A stretch of 63,500 bases of DNA, taken from the NCBI GenBank assembly GCA_012295275.1, contig CM022674.1, forward strand, positions 14,746,374-14,809,873, written 5' to 3'. The notes below the pieces were generated by a model. It was given only the letters and a program-made list of their open reading frames with translations. It made no database searches and was not told the origin of the DNA. The DNA comes from Chrysomallon squamiferum. Its lineage: Eukaryota; Mollusca; Gastropoda; Neomphalida; Peltospiridae. How positions within the stretch are numbered: position 1 is the stretch's first letter; every line of letters starts with the position of its first letter. A program made the position numbers and the translations under genes. Below are positions 43,331 to 55,589 of this stretch, piece by piece.

Positions 43331-46300
43331 TGTACTTCAGGTTAGAGTAATTTAGTATATTGATGTCTAGTGTAGAGTAATTTAGCACGAAGTAGTCTAG
43401 TATTTTATTGTGTTGTACTGCACTGAAGTGTGTTAGTCTAGTATTTACGTGTGTTATACGTAGTGTAGTATGATGTGTTACGGTACTGTAGTGTTGTACT
43501 GTACATACTGTAGTGAGGTGTGTTACATGTGCAGAGCAGAGCGTGATGTGTTACGTGTGTTGTACGTAGTGTAGTATGATGTTACATGTGTTGTATTGTA
43601 CAAACTACAGTCTGATGTGCGACATGCATTGTACTGTAAACAGTGTAGTGTGATGTGTTACATGTGTTGTACTGTAAACAGTGTAGTGTGATGTGTTACA
43701 TGTGTTGTATTGTACATAGTCTAGTGTGATGTGTTACATGTGTTGTACTGTACATAGTCTAGTATGGTGTTACTGTACATAGTCTAGTCTGGTGTGTTAC
43801 GTGTGTTGTACTGTACATAGTCTAGTATGGTGTGTTACGTGTGTTGTACTGTACATAGTCTAGTCTGGTGTGTTATGTGTGTTGTACTGTACATAGTCTA
43901 GTATGGTGTGTTACGTGTATTGTACTGTACATAGTCCAGTCTGGTGTGTTATGTGTGTTGTACTGTACATAGTCTAGTCTGGTGTGTTACGTGTGTTGTA
44001 CTGTACATAGTCTAGTCTGGTGTGTTACGTGTATTGTACTGTACATAGTCCAGTCTGGTGTGTTATGTGTGTTGTACTGTACATAGTCTAGTCTGGTGTG
44101 TTATGTGTGTTGTACTGTACATAGTCTAGTCTGGTGTGTTATGTGTGTTGTACTGTACATAGTGTAGTGTGATGTGTTATGTGTATTGTTCTGTACATAG
44201 TGTAGTGTAGTGTAGTGTGTTACTTGTATTGTACTGTACATAGTGTAGTGTAGTGTGTTACATGTATTGTACATAGTGTAGTGTGGTGTTACGTATTGTA
44301 CTGTACATAGTGTAGTGTAGTGTGTTACATGTATTGTACTGTACATGGTGTAGTGTGGTGTTACGTATTGTACTGTACATAGTGTAGTGTAGTGTGTTAC
44401 ATGTATTGTACTGTACATAGTGTAGTGTGGTGTGTTTGTACTGTCTGGTGTGTTACATAGTGTAGTGTGTTGTACTGTACATAGTCTAGTGTGTTACGTG
44501 TATTGTACTGTACATAGTCTAGTCTGGTGTGTTACGTGTTGTACTGTACATAGTGTAGTGTAGTCTGGTGTAGTGTAGTGTGTGTGTTACATGTACATAG
44601 TGTAGTGTGGTGTGTTACATGTATTGTACTGTACATAGTGTAGTGTGGTGTGTTACATGTACTGTAGTGTGTACATAGTGTAGTGTAGTGTGTTACATGT
44701 ATTGTACTGTACATAGTGTAGTGTGGTGTGTTACATGTACTGTACATAGTGTAGTGTAGTGTTACGTATTGTACTGTACATAGTGTAGTGTAGTGTGTTA
44801 CATGTATTGTACTGTACATAGTGTAGTGTGGTGTGTTACATGTACTGTACATAGTGTAGTGTAGTGTGTTACATGTACTGTACATAGTGTAGTGTGGTGT
44901 GTTAGTGTATTGTACATAGTGTAGTGTGGTGTGTTACATGTACTGTACATAGTGTAGTGTGTAGTGTGTTACATGTATTGTACATAGTGTAGTGTGGTGT
45001 GTTACATGTATTGTACTGTACATAGTGTAGTGTAGTGTGTTACATGTATTGTACATAGTGTAGTGTGGTGTGTTACATGTATTGTACTGTACATAGTGTA
45101 GTGTGGTGTGTTACATGTATTGTATTGTACATAGTGTAGTGTGGTGTGTTACATGTACTGTACTGTACATAGTGTAGTGTGGTGTGTTACGTATTGTACT
45201 GTACATAGTGTAGTGTAGTGTGTTACATGTATTGTACTGTACATAGTGTAGTGTGGTGTCTTACATGTACTGTACATAGTGTAGTGTAGTGTGTTACATG
45301 TATTGTACATAGTGTAGTGTGGTGTGTTACATGTATTGTACTGTACATAGTGTAGTGTAGTGTGTTACATGTATTGTACATAGTGTAGTGTGGTGTGTTA
45401 CATGTATTGTACTGTACATAGTGTAGTGTGGTGTGTTACATGTATTGTACTGTACATAGTGTAGTGTAGTGTGTTACATGTATTGTACTGTACATAGTGT
45501 AGTGTGGTGTGTTACATGTATTGTACTGTACATAGTGTAGTGTAGTGTGTTACATGTATTGTACATAGTGTAGTGTGGTGTGTTACATGTATTGTACTGT
45601 ACATAGTGTAGTGTAGTGTGTTACATGTACTGTACATAGTGTAGTGTAGTGTGTTACATGTACTGTACATAGTGTAGTGTGGTGTGTTACATGTATTGTA
45701 CTGTACATAGTGTAGTGTGGTGTGGTACATGTATTGTACATAGTGTAGTGTGGTGTGTTTCATGTATTGTACTGTACATAGTGTAGTGTAGTGTGTTACA
45801 TGTACTGTACATAGTGTAGTGTGGTGTGTTACATGTACTGTACTGTACATAGTGTAGTGTAGTGTGTTACATGTATTGTACATAGTGTAGTGTGGTGTGT
45901 TACATGTACTGTACTGTACATAGTGTAGTGTAGTGTGTTACATGTGTGTGTAGTGTGGTGTGTTACATGTACTGTACATAGTGTAGTGTGGTGTGTTACA
46001 TGTATTGTACATAGTGTACATGTACTGTACATGTACAGTGTGGTGTGTGTATGTACTGTACATAGTGTAGTGTGGTGTGTTACATGTACTGTACTGTACA
46101 TAGTGTAGTGTGGTGTGTTACATGTACTGTACTGTACATAGTGTAGTGTAGTGTGTTACATGTACTGTACATAGTGTAGTGTGGTGTGTTACATGTACTG
46201 TACATAGTGTAGTGTGGTGTGTTACATGTACTGTACTGTACATAGTGTAGTGTAGTGTGTTACATGTACTGTACATAGTGTAGTGTGGTGTGTTACATGT

Positions 46301-46450
46301 ACTGTACTGTACATAGTGTAGTGTAGTGTGTTACATGTACTGTACATAGTGTAGTGTGGTGTGTTACATGTACTGTACTGTACATAGTGTAGTGTAGTGT
46401 GTTACATGTACTGTACATAGTGTAGTGTGGTGTGTTACATGTACTGTACT
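43330..46450. repeat. 3.1 kb minisatellite, ~34-40 bp units
   Basis: About 80-90 copies built from gtactgtacatagtgtagtg plus t(a/g)gtgtgttacatgtatt. Copies are older and more diverged at the 43.3-44.4 kb end and highly homogeneous at 45-46.4 kb. Long HYTT-type frames are artefacts. Confidence 0.95.
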
Positions 46451-46736
46451 GTAGACAGATAAGTGTGATATTGTACAGTAAACAGGTACAGTGCACTGAC
46501 GTTTGATGAATCTTGTTTGTAAAAGGAAATGTACTTCTGTCTCGGTTTGGTCCATGTATTTGAGTTAGCTAGTGATGTACTGCTGTAGTGGGTGTGGTTT
46601 GTGAACGTGAATGGAAACATATAAACTGGTTTGTCGTTCATAAGTGAGACAGATAGATGGGAAGGAGAGTGAAAGAAAGAAAAAGACATGTATCAGATTA
46701 TAAAGAAGACAGAAGCAAAAATTTATAAACATATAA

Positions 46737-46737
<1 letters not shown>

Positions 46738-46784
<47 letters not shown>

Positions 46785-48425
46785 TAATAATGATAATAAT
46801 AGTTATAGTAAGAGTAATAATAATAATTATTATTATATTCATCATCATCATGAAAGTTCAGAAAACATATTATTTTCGTTACTAATTATAACATTTCAGG
46901 GCAAAGAGAAAATGTGAGTTCAATCTGACGTATGACAGGACACACAATTATAAACTGGAATACGTTTACACAAATTAACACAATCTATATATTAATAATA
47001 TCATGTACCTATAAGGAATATATAAATTATTGAAACAATCTTCAGAAAAGGAATACATACTTATTAAAACAATCTACAGCAAAAGAATATATAAATTACT
47101 AAAACTACAGAAAGGGAACATATATTAAAACTATCTACATAAAGGGAATATATAAATTAATAAAAATACCTATACAAAGGGAATACATAAATTATTAATA
47201 TAATCTACTGAAAAGGATTATATAAATTATTAAAAGAGTCTACAGAAAGGGAATATATACATTATTAAAACTATTTATAGAAACTGACTTTATATATTAA
47301 AACTATCTACATAAAGGTAACATATAAATTATTAATGAAGTCTTTAGAAAGGTATATAAATTATCTACAGAAGGAAAAATTCATGTCAGAAATGTTTTCT
47401 ATTCGTATGCGAGACCGAAACACAAAATAACCAAGATTCACGTGAAATTTACAAACTCGTGTAATGTGAAGTGAGTTGTTCGCGGAGTTTTCCTTATTTC
47501 CACAAGTAGATGAACTAATCTCCTTAGCTATAATTGTACACCAACGTGGTATGGCTGTCCAAGATCTGAGTTGTGATTTTCTAAATTTCCATTCAAAGGT
47601 TCATGCAAAAGATGTTTTACCTGATGTTTCTTTGATTATGGATTAATACGTGTGTTTGACATCAGAAAAAATTCTCATTAATAGTAGTAATATTTTTAAA
47701 CTAATGACAGTACATTACACGACCGTGTTTCTTAGGGAAATACACACATGTACAGAGACACAAGTACAGACAAATCTACAGACATCTACAGACACATACA
47801 CACTAACACATGTACACACATTTATACACACACATACACACATTTATACACACACATACACACATTTATACACACACATACACGTACAAACGTATAGAAA
47901 CACATTCAAACAGATAGACATCCATATATTTATGAAAATACAGATACATATACAAACGTATATATACACACAGACATCTCACACACCCACACATGCACAA
48001 ACGTATATACTCACATACACATACTCACATACACACACTTTTACACACATACATATACATGCACACATTTATATAAAGACATACACATACATACAGACGT
48101 ATACGCACATACACATGAATATATAAACTTATACACACATGAACGTACATACACAAACTTTTACACACATACTATGCCACGATTATCGGTTTTATTACAA
48201 CTACTACTATCGATGTATTTCTACACCAACATGTGTAACTACTATTAGTTCTTCTGCTGCTATTAATTCTATTACTATTACTATAACTGTTATTACTACC
48301 ATTAGCTCCTTTTACTACCATTGCTACTACTACCTCTGTTTCTAGTGCTACAACTACTGTTACTACTACCAGTGTTATTGGTACTGATACTGTTATTACT
48401 AGAACGGTTGCATTACTGCTTCTGG
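46738..48425. repeat. (AAT)n, TACA-rich and (AYT)n simple repeats
   Basis: (AAT)n 46738-46780, acacatacaca-type repeats 47745-48170, and a degenerate pyrimidine trinucleotide stretch 48179-48425. The long frames here are artefacts. Confidence 0.9.
46990..47370. repeat. Diverged ~36 bp tandem repeat
   Basis: About ten imperfect copies of ggaatatataaattattaaa plus acaatctacagaaa. Confidence 0.8.
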
Positions 48426-49384
48426 TATTAGGCTACAGTGACGTAACGACATAATTATAGCTTGTGACCAGCTCGTTAAATATTTTTTTGTTTCTGAGAA
48501 TCTGTTACGCGTTCTGAAAGCTTACACAATGTAAAGCGGCAGTATAGCGAGGAAGGCTTGAGGTATTTTCAGCATAGACAGTAAATTAGTGCACAGTATA
48601 ATATTAAATACATTATATTTTTATATTATTATTTTTATTTTATTTTATTAACATTTTCGTAAATATGTTGATGCTATAACCGAAAAATATGGTGTTAAAA
48701 TAAAAAAAAATGTTTAATGCATTATTTTTGTACAAGTCTAACTCATTCATTTCTAGGAAACATGATTCTGAGATGTTTATATATATATTGCTGTGTGTAA
48801 CGTAATTATAAAATATATTTTTCTGTATGTGACGTAGATATAAAAGATATCTAGCTGTGTAAGAAGATATAAAATATATCTGGCTGTGTATTATTATTAC
48901 TATTATAAAACAAATTCAGGAAAAACAGTTTAAACTTTCCAGGCTGCGCTGTAAGAAAAGCTGTAAGTAAAATTATCTAATTATCGCTGTGGACACCAGA
49001 TGTGCTGGCACTAAACAGCTCTTCATAATTCCGAGTTTGCACGAATGATGAGATCAGTCGTGAGTCGACTGCTAAACACGCCCCTACTTTGACTCATTAT
49101 AAACATTTTGTTTATGTGAAAAGTCACACCTACGCGTTTCTCTGAGTTTCATGTTCATGTAAGAAACATCAGCCTTAATTCAAAACGTTAGAGATGTGCG
49201 TTTACTCGTGTGAACTACTTGAAAAAAGAAACCCATTAGAATACGCCAAATCCATATTACTTGTATATAGATAAATCATTAAATATAAAGATAAATTGCT
49301 AATGTTATAAGCTGTGAAGTAGACAGACGTGTGTGTTAGTAACAGACATCATAGGATGACAACAAACACGTACTTTCTTAATGA

Positions 49385-51235
49385 AAATTTATACGTGAAA
49401 ACCGCTGAATGTGGTAAATATATAAGTGAAAACTATTGTATGTAAATACATACGTGAAAACTGTTGTATGTAAATATATACATGACAACAGTTGTATGTA
49501 AATATATACGTGAAAACTGTTGTCTGTGGTAAATATACGTGAAAACTGTTGTATGTGGTAAATATATACATGACAACAGTTGTATATAAATATATACGTG
49601 AAAACTGTTGTACGTAGTAAATACATACGTGAAAACCATTGTATGTAAATATATACGTGAAAACTGTTGTTTGTGGTAAATATATACGTTAGTTGTCTGT
49701 GGTAAATATACGTGAAAACTGTTGTATGTAAATATATACGTGAAAACTGTTGTACGTAGTAAATACATACGTGAAAACCATTGTATGTAAATATATACGT
49801 GAAAACTGTTGTTTGTGGTAAATATATACGTTAGTTGTCTGTGGTAAATATACGTGAAAACTGTTGTATGTAAATATATACGTGAAAACTGTTGTATGTA
49901 GTAAATATATACGTGAAAACTGTTGTATGTAAATATATACGTGAAAACTGTTGTATGTAGTAAATATATACGTGAAAACTGTTGTATGTAGTAAATATAT
50001 ACGTGAAAACTGTTGTATGTAAATATATACGTGAAAACTGTTGTATGTAAATATATACGTGAAAACCATTGTATGTAGTAAATATAAACGTGAAAACCAT
50101 TGTATGTAGTAAATATATACGTGAAAACTGTTGTATGTAGTAAATATATACGTGAAAACTGTTGTATGTAGTAAATATATACGTGAAAACTGTTGTATGT
50201 AAATATATACGTGAAAACCATTGTATGTAGTAAATATAAACGTGAAAACCATTGTATGTAGTAAATATATACGCGAAAACTATTGTATGTTAATATATTA
50301 GTGAAAAACATTGTAGGTAAGTACATATGTGAAAAAACCTGTTGTTTATAAAATTAAATATATACGGGAAAACCGTTGTATGTACATATACACGTGAAAA
50401 CGATTGTATTTAAATATAGTCGTGAAAACGATTGTATGTACATATAGACGTGAAAACCATTGTATGTACATATACACGTGAAAACCATTGTATTTAAATA
50501 TAGTCGTGAAATCGATTGTATGTACATATAGACGTGAAAACGATTGTATTTAAATATAGTCGTGAAATCGATTGTATGTACATATAGACGTGAAATCGAT
50601 TGTATTTAAATATAGTCGTGAAATCGATTGTATGTACATATAGACGTGAAAACCATTGTATTTAAATATAGTCGTTAAATCGATTGTATGTACATATAGA
50701 CGTGAAAACCATTGTATGTACATATACACGTGAAAACCATTGTATTTAAATATAGTCGTAGAAAACCATTGTATGTACATATACACATGAAAACGATTGT
50801 ATTTAAATATAGTCGTAAAAAACGTTTGTATGTACATATACACGTGAAAACGATTGTATTTAAATATAGTCGTGAAAACGATTGTATGTACATACACACG
50901 TGAAAACCATTGTATGTACATATACACGTGAAAACCATTGTATATAAATATATACCTGAAAACCGTTGTATGTAAATATATACATAAAAACCATTGTATG
51001 TAAATATATACGGGAAAACCGTTGTATGTAAATATACACATGAAAACCGTTGTATGTAAATATATACGGGAAAACCATTGTATGTAAATATATACATAAA
51101 AACCATTGTATGTAAATATACACATGAAAACCGTTGTATGTAAATATACACATGAAAACCGTTGTATGTAAATATACACATGAAATCCGTTGTATATAAA
51201 TATATGTAAATTTGTAGGTGATAACTATTGTAAGT
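49385..51235. repeat. 1.85 kb minisatellite, 28-30 bp units, three subfamilies
   Basis: About 65 copies around tatgtaaatatatacgtgaa plus aactgttg. Sections differ: 49.4-50.3 kb (with agtaaata variants), 50.35-50.93 kb (tatagtcgtgaaa / catatagacgtga alternating) and 50.94-51.2 kb (cacatgaaaaccg). Confidence 0.95.
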
Positions 51236-51349
51236 ATTTGGCAGTGTAGTACTATGTGTGTGTGTGTGTGTCTCTCTCTCTACACACACAAACACACACA
51301 CACAAATGTATACAGTGCTGTTTGAATATATTGATGAAGCCTGTTACGT

Positions 51350-51470
51350 GTGGACGAGTCACGTGACCCGAGCTGACCGCTGACACGGAGAGTGGCTGCG
51401 CGCTCACAGGCAGTGGACGAGTCACGTGACACGGAGAGGGTGACTGCGCGCTCACAGGCAGTGGACAGGG
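51350..51470 (+). promoter_or_regulatory. 63 bp tandem duplication with two CLEAR/E-box palindromes upstream of the CAP gene
   Basis: GTCACGTGAC occurs at 51358-51367 and 51421-51430, inside two imperfect 63 bp copies, with the start of a third ending at the start codon region. The 10-mer equals the CLEAR consensus (TFEB/TFE3) and is also a strong USF-type E-box. The location, 45-120 bp before ATG 51475, suggests promoter or 5'UTR. Confidence 0.6.
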
Positions 51471-51474
51471 GAAG

Positions 51475-51726
51475 ATGAAGGTTGCACTCAGTCGGTTTCG
51501 CGCGCTTTCAGCTGTCATTTTTCTCTTCGTCAACTTTCTCTCGTGTTTCTCTGTGAAAGCTCGACAAACTGACAAACCACAAATGAACGGTAAGTTAACT
51601 TCTTATTTCTTATTATTTTATATTCGTTCTTACTTTATTACAAATGTAATTAACATCTATATGTTTATCCATCTATCGCTCTATCTATCTATCTATATAA
51701 ATAAATATAAATATAAACACATATGC

Positions 51727-51771
<45 letters not shown>

Positions 51772-53858
51772 CAGAGACAGAGAGACAGAAAGAGAGAGAG
51801 AGAGAGAAGCAACATTATGGAGAACAGCTAAATGTTTTTTAAAACTAAATAGTTTCTTTACTACAGCAATCTTTATTATTATATTTCTTTTCTTTTTCTC
51901 TGTTTCTGTTTTGTAAACAATAACTTAATTTTTTCCTTTTTAATTTTTCTTTCATTCTTACTCTGTTTATCTCTTTTTCTTTATTTCTTGAAGATTTTTC
52001 TCTTTTGTTTGCTATAACCTCGACCAGAGGCAAAACGCTGCTAATATTCACTCACATTTCACTTGTCACGAAAGACAAAAAATATAATAAAAATAAAAAA
52101 TAGAAATAAAAAAATAAAATTATCAAAAAATCAAAGAATTCTCCTCCCACGCTCGATGCTGATTCCCGTCAGAAACGTTTCGCTCATATTTTCCAAAGAT
52201 TAGAAAAGAGATAAAAACTTGTGATGTTTCTTTTAGCAAAACAATTTAATTTCACCCGATAGTGAAGTGAACGTAATGTGTAAGAGCGAGACTGGTTGTC
52301 TGAAGACGACGTATCGACCCCCAGTCCGCCGCGACTCCAAGCTGTGGCAGCTTCTAATGGGAAATCGGTGGAAACTTGTCAGCTAGACAAAAACGTAAAA
52401 CAATAGTTTTAGACTGGTAACTGTTTAACTAGCTAAGTGGTCTAACCACAAAAAACCAAATAAGAGAGAGATTGTCATAGATTTATTTACTAGACTTGCG
52501 TTTTACTGTACCTAGTCTGTTCTCGTAATACGACACAAATGTAGATGTTAGCAAATTTTTGTTAATTTTACAAACTCTTTAAAATATAAAAGAATTTAGT
52601 TCAGTAATTAAAAGTACGTAACTTTCATTTCATTAGAAAAAGAAGAATACAGGAAAAACAATTGTAAAAAAGGGTTAAAATCTACTTTCTAGTCTAGCAG
52701 TAGCAGTCTGCTCAAGTCAGTGATAGTGCATTAGCACGTTAGTGAGTTACTAAATATTTCACTTACATTGTTAGTAAAGTCTCTTATTTGGTTTATGAGA
52801 GGAAACCCGCGTTCTTCACACATCTTTCAATCAAAAGCAGTTTTACGTAACTAGTACAAGTAATTTGTAACATAGTGATAACTTATTGTTACAAACTAGT
52901 TATATAACTATCACTGTATTACACAATAGTAATATAACTAATAATGTCTTTGCAGCTAGTAATATAACTATCACTGTATTACAAGATAGTTATATAACTA
53001 TCACTATATTATAATCTAGTAATGTACTATCGCTGTATTACAAACTAGTAATATAACTGTTACACTATAACAAACTAGTTAAATAACTATCCGTGACTTA
53101 TAGACCAGTTATACAGCTATCGATGTCTTACAAACTAGTTATGCAACTATCACTATATATATAATACCCGTTTAATTACATTGATGTAAAGTTATTTATT
53201 ATTAATCTTCCAGAGAATGAATTTGTCTGAATATTGAACATTTTGAAAATATGCATGCACGTGTCTCACTGAAATGTAATCTGCTGAGGAAGAGGAAGAT
53301 CTTAGGATCGACCCTCCCACGTATTTCCTGTTCTAGCCTAGTGCTTATTGACATCTTTGAGCTACGTTTTAAGAAATCTGAATTTACTATTACTTTGCAC
53401 GGAGTTTCGATTTACAGCGCTCTTAAAACATTTCTCGTGGAAATGTTCCCAGTTGACACAGGTAACAGTGTAACTGAACACCGGCAGACGTCAGCCTCCG
53501 GACAAATCTGCGTTTTAAAGTTTGTTACGCCTTTCGGCTCATCAGCTCCTTTACGTCAGCACCATTATTTCATATCATGTTCGCGTTAATTAAACTGTGA
53601 CGTGCATTTCGCTCGTACAGCCGACTTTGCGTTCAGTGACTAACTTTAACACAGGTCTAAGTGTTTGTCTTAGAGAAAAAGGTTATCATCAGTGACTGTA
53701 GTGTTGAAATTTAAACAAGAGTAACAAACATGTTGTGTAATAATGTTCAGATATGTTCATATAGAATAACGTATACGTATGTTCATATATAATACGGTAC
53801 ACGTATGTTTATATGTAACAAAGTTCAGATATGTTCATATAGAGTAACGTATGCGTTT

Positions 53859-53919
<61 letters not shown>

Positions 53920-55537
53920 CATACACACAAATAATGGTTTTTTGCACTAATTTTCCTGGTTCATTTTTATAAATAATTAATTAAGCAATAAAAATCTCCT
54001 GTTATTCTCACAGTGTGAAGTGAGTGGAGATGACTGCGGGAATGCTGACAGTTGTATAAAATAAAATGTGTTATCTGAGGTGACTCTGCGGGAATGCTGA
54101 CAGTTGTATAAAATGTGTTATTTGAGTTTTGCTGTAGTCAGACTTCAGTGCCAGCTGACAACCACGACTTCCGTTCTGTCTTTCATTCACAATATTTTAA
54201 TAATGAACTTTGTTCTAGCAGCACCTTTTGTCTGGCGACAGTTTCGACTCTACAAGCAGCGCCTTCCTCAGAGAGCTAACACCCACGTGTCAGTGGTTGT
54301 GGGAGTTGACTTTGATACAAATACACTTCTGTTGTTTCAAACACTTCTCAGTGCGGTCGAAACACGTCACAGGCAGATGAAGTTTGTGAGGATTTCGTTT
54401 TCCTGTGTATTCGCATATTTTTCTTTGTGTAGAGTCTAGTCAGATGTACACAAGACAACAAAATATTCATTCCTAACTAAATACATACAGTTACATGGGT
54501 ACATTACAAATTAAATTAGGTTTAGTGTTAAAGTTGACACAAAAATGAACATTTCATAAATTAAGTTAGGATGAATGTGATAGTTGTTAAAGGGGTGGCA
54601 ACATCACAAATTAAGTTAGGTTGAATGTAAAGTGATAGTTGATACAGGGGTGGGTACATCACAAATTAAGTTAGGTTTAAGGTGATAGTTGATAGACGTG
54701 TGGCTGCATAACAAATTAAGTTAGGTTGAATGTGATAGTTGATACGGGGTGGTACATCACATATTAAATTAGGTGTCTGACGGTTATTTACTGTTGAAAG
54801 ATAACTGAGTGCTCGTGTACTGATTTGTTAGTTTGTGAGTGTCTGCTGCTGTCCAGTGAAACACGAGATTTCAGAAACTAAAATAGCACAGAGAACATTG
54901 TACTTCGGCAAAATAACAGCGTCAACATGAATTAGCAGTTGTACGTACGTTTGAATCTGTGTGTGTGTGTGTGTGTGTGTGACTGTGTGTGTGTGTGTGT
55001 GTGTGTGTGTGACTGTGTGTGTGTGTGTGTGACCGTGTGTGTGTACTTTGTGAGTCTCTGTACAGGTGTTTACATATGTGTTTCTATCTGAATATATGTA
55101 TATCGTGTTTGTATATCTATGCATGTGTATGTATGAATGTATATATAGTTTTCTGTATGAATGTATGTATGTATATAATTGTGTGTGTATATGTATGTAT
55201 CTGTGTGTGTTTGTGTGTGTATGTATGTGTATGTATGTATGTGAGTGTGTATGTGTGTGTGTATACATATATGTACGTATGTATGTATGTGTATGTATGT
55301 AATGTATGTATGTATGTATTTGTATGTGTGTGTACTTATACTTATTAATATTAGAGAAATAGGTGGATGAAAACAGACAAACTCACGGACGACATAAAAG
55401 TAAAAAATTTCAACAAACTGATTTTGTTTTGTTTCAGAAGATCGTCACGTGATACGTGCTGAAGAAACGTCGATTGAAAATCAAAAAGTGATTTCCTTTC
55501 AACCGGAGGAGGTACAAATATATTATTATTGTTATTA

Positions 55538-55589
<52 letters not shown>

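Noticed and set aside
44101-46496. H-Y-T-T repeat proteins on the minus strand
   Set aside because: Artefact of the 34-40 bp minisatellite lacking stop codons.
49433-51301. Open frames of 200-300 codons with regular repeats, and CRISPR-like periodicity
   Set aside because: The 28-30 bp units follow each other without unique spacers and the host is an animal; no CRISPR array.
52250-52400. Possible structured RNA or tRNA in a GC-richer patch
   Set aside because: No cloverleaf or internal promoter boxes could be fitted by eye.
53251-53589. 112-codon plus-strand frame in CAP intron 1
   Set aside because: No recognisable domain and no convincing splice signals; CAP exon 1 joins exon 2 in phase without it.
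54104-54439. 111-codon plus-strand frame
   Set aside because: No domain recognised; embedded in repeat-rich intron; start region is part of a local tandem duplication.
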